A DNA stretch of 64,000 nucleotides from Allomyces macrogynus ATCC 38327 (GCA_000151295.1 GG745339.1:737950-801949), one strand, 5' to 3'; shown: positions 9,970-23,465, counted from the stretch's first letter. Notes: generated by a model not told the origin, from the letters alone. Numbers and translations are program-made.

Positions 9970-12900
9970 TCAAAAGGACATTTTCAACTGAATCGACGGC
10001 TTCTCCGGCCGCGCCATACTCGCAGCATGCGCGCCCGCATGCGCGCCCGCCATATCCGGCTGCTGGTGCGCGCGCAACCCGGCCTCGAGCGCCTGCCGCG
10101 ACGCTGGCGGCAAGGCCGCGACCATCGACTTGAATGCCGCCGTGTGCACTGACGCGATGGCCAAGAGCCCCTGCACGATGGGCGCCTTGACGGCGGGCGC
10201 GTTGCTGTGCCGCACGAGGAGGCCGATCAGGGCCGATAGGACCAGCGTCGTCAGACGCAGGTCGGTCGTACTGACGGACGCGAGGATCAGGGTCGCGACC
10301 CATTCGTTGGCGAGTTGCGCGTGCGCGGGGGAGTGCGCAAAGATGATCAGGTGCGGCACGAGCGTGACGAGGCATTGGTCGACGAGCGCGCGCGCGTCGG
10401 GCTTTTTGCCGAGTTGGATGAGCGACTTGGCACACTGGAAGGCAATCAGCGACAGCTACAACCAGAAGAATGAGGACATCGTTAGATGCATCATAGTCAA
10501 CACAGAGCAAGCACCACGCAGCGAAAATACCTGGTTCACCTCTAAGCACCGCACCAAGACCACCGTGAACCGCGCGCCCAGCTGCGGGACAAACGGCTTG
10601 TCATGCAAACTCGTGAGCGACACGGTACTCGCCAAGAGGCAATTCCTCGCGACATCAATATCACCGGCCCCACCATTCGTCGCCGCATCCACGAGCACCA
10701 GCAGTGCCGCGACAAACGACACGACCATATCCTGCTGGTCGTCTTGCACGCGCTCGAGCGCACCCTTGAGCAAGACCGTCATCCGGCCGGCCATGGTCGC
10801 GTATAGCGGCGACTCGTACGCGGCCGCGAGCACGTGCAGCGCGATTGGCACACTCGCCGGGTGCACGGCTGCGAGCTTGCCAAGCGTCAGCAGCGCGGCC
10901 GTGCCCGTGGGCAACCGATCAGCCGGATTATCCCCGAAAATATGCGCGGCGCTCGGATCGCTGAGCAAGTGCGGCATGGTCGGTGCAATTGCGCCAAACA
11001 GAAGCCGGTTCACGTGGTAGAGCAGATCCGGCGTCAGGTCGTGTGGGTACTGGTCGACGAGCGTATCGAGGAACGCCAAGGCCTTGACTTGCACGGCCTG
11101 TGTCTCGGTCTGCAACAATCGGTCGACCATGGTCAGCAGTTCCTTGATGAGCGTCTTGTGCAGGGTTGGGATGTGCCGCGGGACCACGAGCGCGTGCAAT
11201 GCGTCAATGCACTGGATCGTGACGGTTTCTGACGTGCGCAGCGACACGAGCGGCTCAAACGCTAGCCCGAGCAGGACCAAGATGTGCTTTTGCATTGCGC
11301 CGTACTTGCTCTCGACGGCGCCGTGCTTGGAGAGCTGGATCCCGGGCGCATCCGAGTTGAGCAGCGACGTGACAGCGGCGAGAATGGAGATCCAGCACTT
11401 GTGGTACATCTACGGTTTGGGCAAGTGTACACCGAAAATGTCAGCCAGTGGCTGGTCCAAGCACGAAGAGAGTCCAGGTAACCGTACCGGAAGCACGATA
11501 TCGCGCGTGTTCAGCGCGTACACGACGTTCGGACTGATAGACTCGAGTTTACTCGGCAGCAGGTGATGCGAATCCGGGTCGAGCTTGATAACCGCATATT
11601 CAAACAAGCACGTAAGCCACATGGGCGCGAGCACGGCGAGTTGCGGCTCCACAATCTCGGCCAAGACGCGGCGCTGGTCGCTCGTCCGTTTCAGCTCGGC
11701 CCACGCGCTGAGCACGGCCAACGAGATCATGATCGTCGCGTGCTGCGACTGGTGCGACGACGCGCGACGAATCATGTCAAGCGCCTGCGTCAACAGCTTG
11801 ATGATGCGGCTTAGCGTGAACAGCTCCTCGGTAATCCCGGACCCAATGTACCGCGCACAGACGTGGCTCGCCGTGGCCACGATTTCCGGGTACGAGTCCG
11901 ACTGGAACGCCGGCGTGAGTGCGGAACTGAACTGCGCCTGGTACTGCTCGAGTAGCATGTGGCCCTCATAGTCCGGGTCCTTAGTCGTGGAGAAGTGGTC
12001 GAGCACGTCTTCGAGCAGCCCAAGACCTTCGGCGCGCACTTGCTGCGTCAGCGCCGTCGATGCTGTGAACGCGACACGGATCAGGTCGCCGAGCCGGCAC
12101 ACGAGCCAGTCGCCGCCTGGCTGCGACTTGGCCAGGACCATGTTGACGTGGTACTCCTTGTTCTTACCCATGGCCAGGAAATGAATCACTTGCCGCAGCG
12201 ACTGGATTGCCGTCAACTGGCTCGACCACTTGACCTGCTCCTGCTTGCGCTCAATCTTTTGCGCGGTCACGGCCAGTTCCTCGGAATCGTCCTCAGTGTC
12301 GGACCCGCTGTTGGGCGCGCCGCCACCAATACCGCCTGGCCCGCCTGGACCGGCCTGGGCGGCCTGCGCCGGGTTGAGCAGCGATCGACAAATATCGATC
12401 CACTTGGACGGCTGCGTCGCGTTCTCGACGAGCGACGCAAGCGATTTTTGCACGAGCACGGGTTCGTCCTGCGCGAGCCGGATCAGCGACTGTTCGAGAT
12501 CAACCGTATTCGCGAGCGTCAGGTCCGGGTTGCGCTGAATCATTTGGCACAGGCACCGCAACACAGCACGACGCATGGTCGTGTGGTCCGTCGACAGGAG
12601 CGTCTGCAACGCCATGGCGTACTTCGGGACCGGATACGTCGTCGGCGCCATGAGCAAAATATGCGAGACGGTGCGCCACGCCTCGGCACACTCTTCGAGC
12701 CCCTCCCAGTCGAGCAAGTACTCGGTGAATTGGCAAATCAAGTCGCGCAACTTGTCCGACACTTGCAGTTCCGGGCCCAACGTCTCGACACACCCGTAAA
12801 TGATGCGCCCGACAAACACGGGCCGGAGCTCGTTCATGATTTGCCGGCACACGACCGACAACGTCGGCGTGATGTACGGATACACATCGCTCGACCGCGC

Positions 12901-15900
12901 CTCGATCAGCATCGACAGCGCGAGCGACGCCCACTGCGCGACACCGGAGTGCGTGTCCGAGCACAGCGTATGCAATACGCCCATGGTCGTCTTAATATTG
13001 ACCGACGAATGCGTATACACGTGCACCATGACGAGCGCGAGCGCGCCGCCCGCGCGCGTGTCCGGGTCCCGGTTCTCGACGATTTGCGAGACCAGGTACT
13101 GCGAGAGCGACGCGACCGCCGATCCGGCCGCCGCGAGTTCCGCCACCTTGCCGATAACGTGCGCAGCCACCCACCGTACGGCACCGTCGGCACACGTGTT
13201 CCCGTGCTGCGCAATCTCGAGAATCGACTTGGCGGCCAAGGCTGAGAAGCTCGCGGCCTGCGACGCCTGGCTGCCGCCGCTGCTATTGCCGCCGCCCATG
13301 CTGCTCGTGTTGCTGTTGTTGCCGCTCGCCGCAGCAGCGTTCGTCTGCAGCATTGTCGACGAGCACACGTGCAGCGCCGTCAAAACGTTGACGAGCAACG
13401 CTGTCTTGCGCCCGGGCCGTTCCTGCTTCTGCTTAAGAATGCGCACATAGTTCTCGAGAAACGCCTCCTGGGTCGCCGGCAAGATTTGCGGGAACAGCGT
13501 CCCGTAAAGCGTGATCGCCGAATTGATCAGCGCGAACCCGGGCGGCGAGGGTCGTGGGCGGCGGTCGGCCGCGTGGAACAGCGCGAGCAAATCATACTCG
13601 AGACTGCCCTGAATCGGGTGATGCACATGCCGCTCGAGCTCGGCCCACTTTTCGTAATCAAAGAACCCTTCGGCCGGCTGGACAAACCCGGGGTCGCGGA
13701 ACGCCGCGTGTTTCCCGACCAGGTCGGACTGCACGTCGAGCGGCAACGTGGTCACGCCGTATTCGGCACACTGCCAAAACAGCGGCCCAAACGGCGCGTT
13801 CACGGGCATCGCCTGCTTTTCAAACGCGTGGTAGACGTTGTAGTCCGGCCCGACGTCAAACTTGCGCGAATCGGCCGGGTCCTGCGCAAACACTTCGCCC
13901 GTGGCTTTGACAAGCTGCGAATGGTACGAGTCGAACTGCGCCGGCGGGAGGAGGGCAATGCAGTCGAACAACCGCTTGCGGAAGAGCGCATCGAGCTCGG
14001 CGTACGTAAGTGCGATCGGGAACGTCTTGGTGGTCGCCGGGATCGGGGCCACATTGGGCGACGCGAGCGATGGGTGGCCGAGCGTGAGCTGCACGACGTT
14101 GCCAATCAGGACCGACAGCCGTTTCTTGATGTCCGGGTTCAGGATTTCCTGGTTGTGCACGAGGAACGTGCATACCGACTTGAGCGCGCCCTCCTTGGCG
14201 TGCAGCAGCTCGTAAAGGTCGCCCGACGACGACTGCGATTTCGGGAACGCATCCTTCCACAGCAGCAGACACTGGCTCAGGTGGCCCTTGACCGTGGCAC
14301 TACCCACGGTCATGAGCCCGCTGATTAAGTTCCATGCGACCTCGTTGATGGTCAGCGACACTTTCGGGTCCTTGGAACTCGTCTTGAGCAGGTTCGACGC
14401 GAGTGAAAAGACGTGCGTCGACAAGCCCGACGGTACGTGCAGCGGCACGCGATGCACGATCGTGAGCAACGTGGCGACAGCCTGCGAGTAGCCAATGTAC
14501 TTGCGGAACAAGTCGGGCGCCATGGCCACCGACAGGCTCGGCAAGTCTTTATGCAGCGTATTGAAGACGTGGTTGAACGCGGGCGTGTAGAGCGCCGGCG
14601 AGTTGAGCGTCATGCGCATCAGACAAAACGCGCCCGCAGCCTGCACAGCGTGCGACGGGTGCCCGACAATCTTGAGCAGCGCCTCGAGCACGCTGTCCGG
14701 CAGCGTCGACGCAACCCCACTCAGGTCCGAGAACATGTCGCCCATTTCAGCCAGCACGGCGCCGAGCACCCACTTGTTGGGCACGGGCGTCTCGGGCATG
14801 GCCGGCCACCGGGCCAAGTACCGCTCGACCAAGTGCTTGATCGCATTCAATTGCGCCGTCTCGCTCATCGACTGCCCAAGCCGGCGCAAAATCACAATCA
14901 CGAGTTCCTTGATCGAGACGAGTTCCGGCAATGGCAGCGTCAGGTACCGCGGGCTCGAGAGCACATCGCCAAACAGGTGCGCAACAATCGCCTCGTAGTT
15001 GGCCTGTACGTAACCTGGGCCGAGCGCCTGCAGCAGGGCCATGTAGGCTTCGGCCACGCCGACGCGCGACTCGCGCGCATGGTACCGCAAAAACGGCGTT
15101 TGCAGCAGCGACAGCATTTCCTCGCACGTGAGCAGCGTCTTTTCCTCGAGGTTTGGTGCGGGCGCCTCCTCTTCGGGCTCCTTGTCCTTTTTACCCTTCT
15201 TTTTGGTGGGCTTGACGGGGGCGGCGACGGGGATAAACGTGGTCTGCGCTGGTGCGAGAACGTTGGCAATGGCCCGCGCGATGGCAATGCGCGCCTCGTA
15301 GTTGCTGCCTTCGAACCCTTTGAGCAGTGCGTGCAAAAAGGCCTCGAAATCGGGGACGGTTTGGATGCCGAGACCGACGTGGCGAGCGAGACAGGAAATG
15401 CACTACGTTGTTGAGAAGAGGTGCGTGATGAGATGATGCGGAAACGCAGACGAAGCACAGAAAACTGCACGCACATCGGCCGATCCTTGTCGTACGGCCA
15501 TGCAGCGGTCCGTCAACCCCGCGCGAAACAGCTTCAGGCACTCCTTGAGATGCACGTCGGTCAACCCTCGTGGTGCGCCGCGCACGGCGCGCGTAAACGC
15601 ATCGAGCGCCTCGAGCCGCAGGTTCAGGTCGGTCGATGACGACTTGAGCAGTTTTTGCAGGACATGCACGGTTTCCGCAAAAATGGACAGGAAATTGGCG
15701 CCAAACCGTTCTGTGAGCTTGCCGAGGACGTGCACGCAGAGCCTACGCGTCGTTGTCACGCGTGAGCGCGTCGCGTCGGCAAACGGAACTATGGAGCAGC
15801 TGGAGCAGCAAACAGTACGCACATGCGGACAGCCGTCACGGTTGTCTCGTCCTTGATGTTCTTGAAGTTGGAGTTAAGCGTGGCCTGCAGGCTCACGAGC

Positions 15901-16336
15901 AAATCAAACGCGCGCCGGCTCTCGCCGCGCACGTATAGCGAAATGTAACATGCGGCGATCAGGCGGCGAATGGCGCGGGTTGGGCGCACGGGGAACAGCG
16001 TCGGCGACGTGAAGAGCTGCAGACGACACTCGAGCTGCACCTGCTCGGCCTTGATAATCGACTGAGAAAGAGAGAGCCCACGCATGCGGATCAGATGCGA
16101 AAATCGCGTGGTTCGAGCAAAACGGGTGGGCGGAGCGCGGAACGGACCTCAGGTGCGCTCTCGAGGTCGGCAGCGAGGCGCGACAGCCATTGGAAGACCA
16201 TGAGCTCTTGCTTTTCGGCCGCCGGCTCGGAGCGGATCTTTTGCTCGTCGAACGCAAAGCTTGCCGGCCGTCGTGGGGCAACAGCGTCGGCAGCGGGAGC
16301 GCCCACCGCGGCGCCAAAGACAGCAAACCCCTGCAT
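9970..16336 (-). CDS. HEATR5/Laa1 large HEAT-repeat protein (AP-1 adaptor partner)
   Basis: Six exons: 16336-16148, 16061-15823, 15742-15475, 15402-11488, 11409-10531 and 10455-9970 (1991 aa). Family members are about 1.9-2.1 thousand residues. The N-terminus matches the HEATR5 opening (AEKQELMVFQWLSRLAADLE). Next come IRRLIAACYISLYVRGESRR, LTDRCMAVRQGSADCISCLA and the characteristic GFEGSNYEARIAIARAIANV. The remainder is an alpha-solenoid of HEAT repeats with a Lys/Glu linker (KKKGKKDKEPEEE), a Ser/Gly/Asn loop near residue 800, and an acidic SDTEDDSEELAV segment. In yeast Laa1 and animal HEATR5B the protein binds AP-1 adaptors and promotes clathrin traffic between trans-Golgi and endosomes. 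Introns are 72-86 nt. The last coding segment is only about 130 bp from the PCI gene stop on the other strand. Confidence 0.9.
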
Positions 16337-16793
16337 CGTCGATCTCGGAAAGCGGGCGGTGGTTTGGGTCTGGAACGCGTGGTTGAGCGTGCTGCGACGA
16401 GATTGGCGCGGTAATGACGACTTGCAGTGAGTTGGTGTCGTGCACGCGGCTTGCAGGCCGGGTCGAGCTGGTCCGGCTGCCCCGCGGAGAATGCCGCCGG
16501 TCGGGGTGGTTGTGCTGGCCGAGTGCCGTGGGGGGTTGAGCAAAAGAATCAATCGGCCGCCGCGGCGGCAACTCGCAGCAGGAGCCGCGCGCCGGCCGGT
16601 ATTCAGTCAATATGTGCAGCGCCGCTGCGATCCGACGCGCTGCGATGGCGGGCACGCGGAAATCGCGTGGCTCACGTGCTCCCGGCACGAAACCATTTCG
16701 ACGCCCACATATCGCCGCAAAGGTCGACCACATCACTTTTTTAACCACACAGCCCCTCCACCCGATCACGGAACTTGCTGCAACACTCACACC
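16337..16793. other. Divergent promoter region between HEATR5 and LEKR1 genes
   Basis: 456 bp between two divergent ATGs. Open frames here are extensions of the flanking coding frames upstream of the chosen starts. No separate gene is visible. Confidence 0.5.
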
Positions 16794-19164
16794 ATGTCGG
16801 CCCCGGACCCACCACCACCACCACCACGTTCCGCAGCCAAGACCCCGGCGACCGCGCCGCCCGCCGCCGTCGCGCAAGTCGCGCTGCCGCTTCCCGCTGA
16901 AATCATGGAAATGGCCGATGCGGAGACGGCGTGCACCTACTGCGGTGTCTCTTACCTGATCCTGTCGCGCATGGACGCACTGCAGCGCGAATTTGCTCGG
17001 CTCGAGCGCGAACTCGACGACCGCAAGCAATATGCCGTCGAGAAGCCGGCGCTCGAGGCCGAACTCGACCAGGCATGGGGCGCCGTCAAGGCGCTCACGT
17101 CACGCGCGCTCGATGCGGAGCAGGAGCGGGATGATGCGGTCAGCGCCAATGTGATGCTGCGCAAACATATGGGGATCAGTGCGGCTGCACTGGTATGCCG
17201 TTCTTGCGCGCGTGTCGGTCACGTTTGGTGATTCGGGAGGCTCATAGATGCAGGAAGTGCCGTAGACGCAGCGGTCAAGGAATCTCGCTGCGCTCGAGGC
17301 CGCCCGCGAGCACATTTACACGCGGCTCGGGTCGGCCCGCGCTGAAGTGCGCGCGCTCAAGTCAGTCATAGCCGACCAGCGCCGTTCCATCGTGCAAATT
17401 GTGGCCGAATGGTACGATTGCGCGACTTTGTGATAATTGTGGCCTCTCTTCACCCTCATCTGCTTTGTTCTGATTTGTAGCAAGTCATTTGCTGATGCGG
17501 CCGTCCAGCAAGTCGTTTGTGACCTCGAGGCCAAGGCCCAGGAGCGGCTTCGAGGACAACACGCCGAGCTGCAAGCGCACGCCGATCGTGCAAGGGAGGT
17601 CGATCGCCTTCAGTACCAGCAGCAACTGCAGGCCGTTGACGACCGCTGTGTCAAGCTCGAGCGTCAAATTGCCGACTTGTGCGTCGCGCTTTGGCCAGCG
17701 CTCTACCGGGTCGGCACTGATGACACGTGTAGGAAAAAGGAGCGAGTGGATACCGAGCAACTGCACCTGGTGGAGAAAGAAGAGCAGGCAAGTCTCTTGC
17801 AAGGTGCGCCGTCTCGATTCGTTTTCCCCAAATTACCATTTATACTCATTCGCCCGTGAACCGAAACTAGATCTCGACCAAGCCAACCAAGAGACTCGTC
17901 AAGAACTGGACCAACTCCGGACTGAACGCACGGCATTCGCCGCCGAGAACAAGGCCCTTGCGGGCCGCGTCACACTCCTCGAATCGATTTTGGGCCGTGC
18001 CAACATGGATCTGGTCCGACCTTCCCCACTCCCTCCGCACCCCCGCCCCCGTCCCCAACCTCACCCCACCCCATCGTCAACAGGACCAAGAACACGCCGC
18101 CAAACGCGCCGCACTCGCCCAAATCCAACAACTGCAAGACTCGCTCGCGGCCGCGCGCGCCACGCAGTCCCTGTCCGTGGGCCAAAAAGACGTGCGCCTC
18201 CGTCCTCCGCTCTCTCACTCTTCTCACCCCCCGACCAACCCACCCTATCCGAAGGCCATGATAGACTCCCTCCGACAACATCTCGCCGCGGCCGAACGCG
18301 ACCGGCAATCCCTTGCTCGCGACCTCGACGAAACGGTCGTCGCGCACCAGAGCCGGATCGCCGACTTGCAAGCCGCGTTCCAGCAAAAGCTTGCGGCGGC
18401 CGTGGCCGAGTCGGGCACGCAGTGGCGCGCGCAGTGCGAGAAGCAGGTGGACGTGGCACGCCGCGAGACGGCGCACGCCGTCCGCGAGTGTCAGCGGCTG
18501 ATGGCGCAGGTGGAGGTGGTGGAGAAGGAGGCCAAGGAGCGCATGTGTGGAGAAGAGGCAAGGGTCGCGAAGGTGGGCGAGGAGGGGAGGGAGGCGATGC
18601 GGAAGTTGACGGTTGTGGAGCGGGAGCTGGTACGTTTTCTATGGATCGAGTTCGCGCAACCGGTTCACGCGCTTATGATGCGTTGATCTCCTCCAGACAA
18701 AGGCACGGCACCACCTCGCGCAACTGCAGACTCGCGCACGCGACCACGAGTCGACCATCGCGTCCCTGACTGCCGCAATCCAGCGACACGAAGCCGCAGC
18801 GTCGCAGCGCGACCTGACCGCGTCAAGGGACGCTGCCGCGCAATGCCAGCGCGACCGCGCGGCATGGGCCGCGGCACGCACCGCACTCGAGGAGGAACTA
18901 CAAGTTCTCAAGGACACGATCCGACACGAGTGTGCGGAGCGCGTCGCACTCGTGGAGCAGCTGGATGCTTTGAAGGAGGAGAATATGCGGCGCGGGTCGG
19001 CCGACTCGGGACTGAACGAGGACCGCGCGACGCCGCACCACGAGGACGTGGAGGTTGCGGAAAAGGGGCCGGTGGATGCGCTTGCGCACATGTTTGAGTC
19101 GAAGATGGGCGTCGCGTCGGCAAAGAAGGCGCAGAAGTTGCGGCGGATGCAGCGGAGGACTTGA
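16794..19164 (+). CDS. LEKR1: LEKR1-like coiled-coil protein
   Basis: Eight exons: 16794-17192, 17266-17411, 17481-17678, 17733-17803, 17871-18013, 18084-18191, 18255-18629 and 18697-19164 (635 aa; human LEKR1 is of similar size). The identifying feature is near the N-terminus: LPAEIMEMADAETACTYCGV followed by SYLIL, matching the conserved LEKR1 start with its CxYCGVSYLIL motif. The rest is almost unbroken coiled coil rich in Ala, Arg, Glu and Gln (for example MIDSLRQHLAAAERDRQSLA). The function of LEKR1 is poorly known. Its distribution tracks ciliated organisms, which fits CFAP410 and DNAAF11 in this window. Exon 2 could start at 17272 instead of 17266. The 54-nt and 63-nt introns are multiples of three without stops, so retained forms would stay in frame. 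Only 76 bp separate its stop from the convergent RabGAP stop. Confidence 0.8.
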
Positions 19165-19240
19165 AGTGAAGGACAAATCCCAATCCAAAAAGTGTGTATG
19201 TGCCAAATTGTTCCCACCTTGTTACCCATCCCTATTCGCA

Positions 19241-22200
19241 TCAGTACAAACGTAGCGCCTCGACCAGGATCGGGTTCGACGTAATGGCCATGACGTAGGC
19301 GTTGTAGGACAGCGCGACGCCCGGCAAGAGCGCGCGTGGCACCACGTCGACCGAATCCGAATCCGTATCGCTGGTTGCGGGCGCCGGCGTGGGGGTTGTC
19401 GTCAGCGAATACAAGCTGCTCGACCCGAGCGACGGCGACCTTACGCCCAGCGCTCTCGGCGCCGGGTCGCCAATCGCCTTGCAAAAATGCACGAGCGCGG
19501 CAACGACGCGGTTCTCGTCCTCGGCAGCATCACCGTGATTGCGTCCGTCGGCTGCAGCGGCTGGTGCATCCACGAGCCGCGCGTCCACGGACACGCGCCC
19601 GACCGCATCGGCCAAATCACTTTCCTCGTTCTCGTCTCCACCCCCAAACTCCACGGCGCTCGGCACATCGTCTGCGACACTCTCCACCTTTTCCCTTGCG
19701 ATCGCCGCGCCCAATGCATTCCACTCTTCTCCACCTCCACCGAGCACCCAGACCAGATCGTACAGGAGCATTTCCACCTCGTCCGCGTGCACCCAACCGT
19801 CCTGGTCGGCATCGTGCACGGCAAACAACGCACGCATCCTCGCCGACGCCGACCCCTTGCTGATATCGTGGACGGCGCGCGCAGCCGTTGGGAAATCGAG
19901 CCGCGGCACGCCGTGCAGAGCCGCGGCGGCATCGAATACGAGCGTACCGAGCGACGCGGCAAGCCGTGGGTGTGGCGGTTGCGGGTGCGGCCAGTTGAGC
20001 ATGGTCGTGAGAAGTCGGACAAAGCAGTCGGAGTCCAGCCCGGTGATTGCCTGTGTGCGGGTGAGCTCGAGGTACCGGAAAGTCGCGTAGAGGCGGCCGA
20101 ATTCGACGGGGGAGAAGCCGGTGAGACCTTCAATCGATCGCAGCTGCGCCTTCTTGAAGTCGGCTATTGTGTGCGAGTGAAGAGGCAAGGATGCATTTCC
20201 ACAGGACAAAATTGATAAAACGAGTGCACCAGTGAGCAAGCACGTCCATCAAGTTCACCCAAGAGCAACAGTAACACGAGCATACCTTCCATCTGCAGCG
20301 TCACCTCGAACCGGCACGTTTCGCGCAACCCGGCAATCACATCGCGTTGCACGTTGGCGCCAAACTCGGTATAGGCCACGGCCACGAGCTTTTGCAGGAG
20401 CGCGAGCCCGCCGAGCTGCTGCCCATCGGTCGCGGTCCACGTCGGCTCGAACCGCTCAAAGAACCGGCGCAGTTCCGTCATCACCACGAGCTCGTCGCTC
20501 GCATTCACCAGCGTTTCCTCGAGTTCCTTGACCACGGCCAGCGCGAGCAAGAACACGAGCCGCTCCTTGTCGAGCAAAAACAAATCCAGCACGACCAGCG
20601 TGCACCGCACACTCGGAATCGCCGACAGAAACACGGCGACAAACCACGAAATCGTCAGCGCCGCCCAGCCCACTCCCAGCGCGCGGAACCGCGCATCGAC
20701 CCTTGGCACATGTTCCGCGACCAACCGCTCAAACACGCGCTGGTCGACAACCGACCCAACGAGCGTGCGCGTGAAATGGTCCGGCATGATCACTTCGACC
20801 ACATGGCACAGCAACGCATACGCCGTGTATTCCGGCGCCGCCAGCAGGAAATGTGCCGCGAGCATATTGAGCCCTTGCGCGTACCCGAGGGCGTTCCGGT
20901 GCGCAAACGCGTTTAGGACACGCCGCAGTGCTGGAATTCCCGGACCCGAGGCCTCGAAGGCCGGGTGCTCGGGCATCGTGCGGCCCACATCCTTGTCAAT
21001 TTCGTCAGCAAAGGCCGGGTGCGGGCCGAGCGCGACGAGCACGCGGTACGTCTCAGTGGGATCGGTGCCCGTACGCGCTTGTGTGCCGGCGAGGGGCGGG
21101 ACGCGGAATTCGATCGAGGACGAGAGCGAGTCGAAGCTCGACCGCGGCGAGAGCCGTTCGCTGTTCGTAGACCAGTGCCGTGCGCGCGAGTCGCGGCGGT
21201 CGAGCGGCGATGGGGGTGGTGGGAGCAGCGTGGGGGAGTCGCCGTCGATCGGGTTGAAGCAACAGCGCGACAGGAGCGGCCAGAAAGCCGCGCGGTACCG
21301 GTCGGGGATACCCATGAGCACGCGTGACGTGTCGACCAGTTTCGCGTCGGTGGGACTTGCGTCACTGGCTGCGTCGGAAACGGGCGGCCAGCCCGAGATC
21401 CCGCCAATGATCATGGCGAGCAGTGCCGCGTCGTTGGGTAAACCGACCGACGTCCCGAGGTCGCGATACAACGCGGCCCACTGCCGCTCCATGACCGTCT
21501 CCATATCCTTGTCCATTTCGGGAAACTCAACGAGCTGGTTCAACGGCGTCGCCAAAATCTCATCCTTGTCGGCCGCGTCAGCCATTGCCGTCGGCGTCAG
21601 CGGCAGCATCAGCGGCATCGCGACCTGCCGCAACCTCTGCAGGATCACCTCGTAGACCGCGTCGAGCCCCTGCTGCACGGTCAGGTTGAACGAGGCGCCT
21701 GCGCGCGTGCGCAGGACGACCTGCGACAGCGCCGAGCTCTGGCCAAGGACGACAAGGTTGGCAACGTGCGCGAGGAGGCCCGTAACGGACGGCACGGTTT
21801 GACGCTTGATGGCCGCGACTTCGGCCCACGGCAAGACGAGCTGCTTGGGGAACATGGCGTACTCGTCCTGGTCAAAGAGCAGGTACTCGTCCGTCACGAG
21901 CAGCCACCCGGCGGCCGGCAAGTTCGGGACGTTCGATAGCGCCGGTCGGATAGGGTCCGTCGGAGACGCGGGGCTGGCCGTGTCGCCGGACCACAGGTAA
22001 ACGCGAAACTCGCGCCACGTCGACGGCATGGGCATGCGGAAGGTGGTCGTCCATTTGCGCCGTTGGTGTTCGGCAAGGAGCGCCTCTACTGATTCGTACT
22101 GCGGGACTATCAGGAAGTGCTCGTCGGCAGGCTGCAACGGCATGGCCACGGTGGACCCCACGAGACTCGATCGGCTCCCCAGAACGTTCTGCGGGCCCAA

Positions 22201-23465
22201 CAAAAATGACTCGACCGACGAGGCACCCGACAGGAACGACGACGTAGATCGCGCCATACTGGCGCCACCGAGGTCCGCCGAAACGAGCCTGCGTGCCTGG
22301 CGATCGGTGACGCGGCGCTCTGTGAACGTGGCAACGTTTGTCAGGGCGTGCATGCACAGGACCAAAATGGCGCGAATTACGGCTTCGGGCAGCTGGAACA
22401 GGCGCCAATGGACGGGGATCTGCGCCGTCAAGTCGCGAAAGTCAAGCTCGAGGTCGCCTGTGCCGGCCACGACCTGTGGCGCCGGAGCATGTCGACAAAA
22501 TGGCACACACGGACAGGTCGACCGGCATACAGGGTCCCGCCTGGATCGGCTTCAAGAAAGACGGCCTGGTGCACGGTCAAAGCCAGAACCCCCGGGAACA
22601 GTTGGCCGTCGAGGTCGAGCGCGGTTGTAAAGGTGTCGAGGATGGGCGCGGGGAGGTCGAGCGTGTCGATGCGCGCGACCACGTCGGGCCTTGGGCCGTT
22701 GGCGCGTGCCGTCGTGGTCCGGTTGCGGACATGATGCACCGAGGACGGTTTGCTGGTCGACTTCGGTGCTCCTGCTGCACTTTCTGCACCTTCAGCACCA
22801 TTGAAAGCGAGCTCGGCCTCATCGGCGACACTTTCAACCAGGACCAGCAGGCGGCGGTCAAACAGCTCCATGTCTGCGTGGTCGGTCGAGTGCGGGTCCC
22901 ACGCGCGTGCGCGCGGGAACAGCTCGAGCTCGACGTGAAGCCAGTCGGCGAGAATTGCGTCCCGGTCGTCGGCCATGGTAATCGCGAGCCGTTGCCGCAA
23001 TGCGCGCAGCTTGACGAGGATACGAAACGGAGCAGCCTCAACGGCATCGGCGAGAAGCGCGGCACGGTGCGCGGCGGGCGCGTGGTCGAGGGTGCGCATG
23101 ATCTCGTGGAGAGTTGGGCCCTTGGCGAGTGCCGTGGTACCTGCGACACTGCTACTGCGACCACGCGATGCAGAAGGCGGACGGCTCGTGGTCGCGCTTG
23201 GCGGTGTTGAAGATGTTAGTGCAGCTGCAGCTGGGTCTGGCGTGGGCGCATCGGCCCACCATGACGCGAGCCAGCCGACAACGGGCGCGACAATGGGCAC
23301 AGCCGGTGCTGGCGCGATCGGGGCAGCAGCAGCAGGAGCAGCGTTGGCATGGAGCAGGTACTTGGCGTCGGCGCGAACTTGCAGCACAAAGTAGGGCGAC
23401 GAGGCGAGGTCGAGCCAGGCGACCGGCGATGCGGCGTGCGGCAGTGTTGGTGCGAGGAACGGCAT
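19241..23465 (-). CDS. GRAM-TBC-EF-hand RabGAP (TBC1D8/TBC1D9 type)
   Basis: Three exons: 23465-22511, 22457-20286 and 20163-19241 (1349 aa). The start matches the family opening (WLDLASSPYFVLQ resembles the first GRAM of TBC1D9), and ATG 23465 is the first in frame. A GRAM-like segment lies at GWLLVTDEYLLFDQDEYAMF. The TBC domain begins LMGIPDRYRAAFWPLLSRCC. Both catalytic fingers are kept: the Arg in IDKDVGRTMPEHPAF and the Gln in LGYAQGLNMLAAHFLL. A canonical EF-hand loop (DADQDGWVHADE) follows in the last exon. These proteins activate GTP hydrolysis on Rab GTPases, and the EF-hand suggests calcium input. The first intron is short (53 nt); an alternative acceptor at 22474 would give a 41-nt intron. 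The long Ser-rich inserts in GRAM1 and in the TBC domain are unusual. Confidence 0.9.

Noticed and set aside
11959..15414. Long plus-strand open frames (up to 428 codons) opposite HEATR5
   Set aside because: They are antisense shadows of a high-GC coding strand: composition is Arg/His/Gln-rich with no motif, and the minus strand holds a clear conserved protein.
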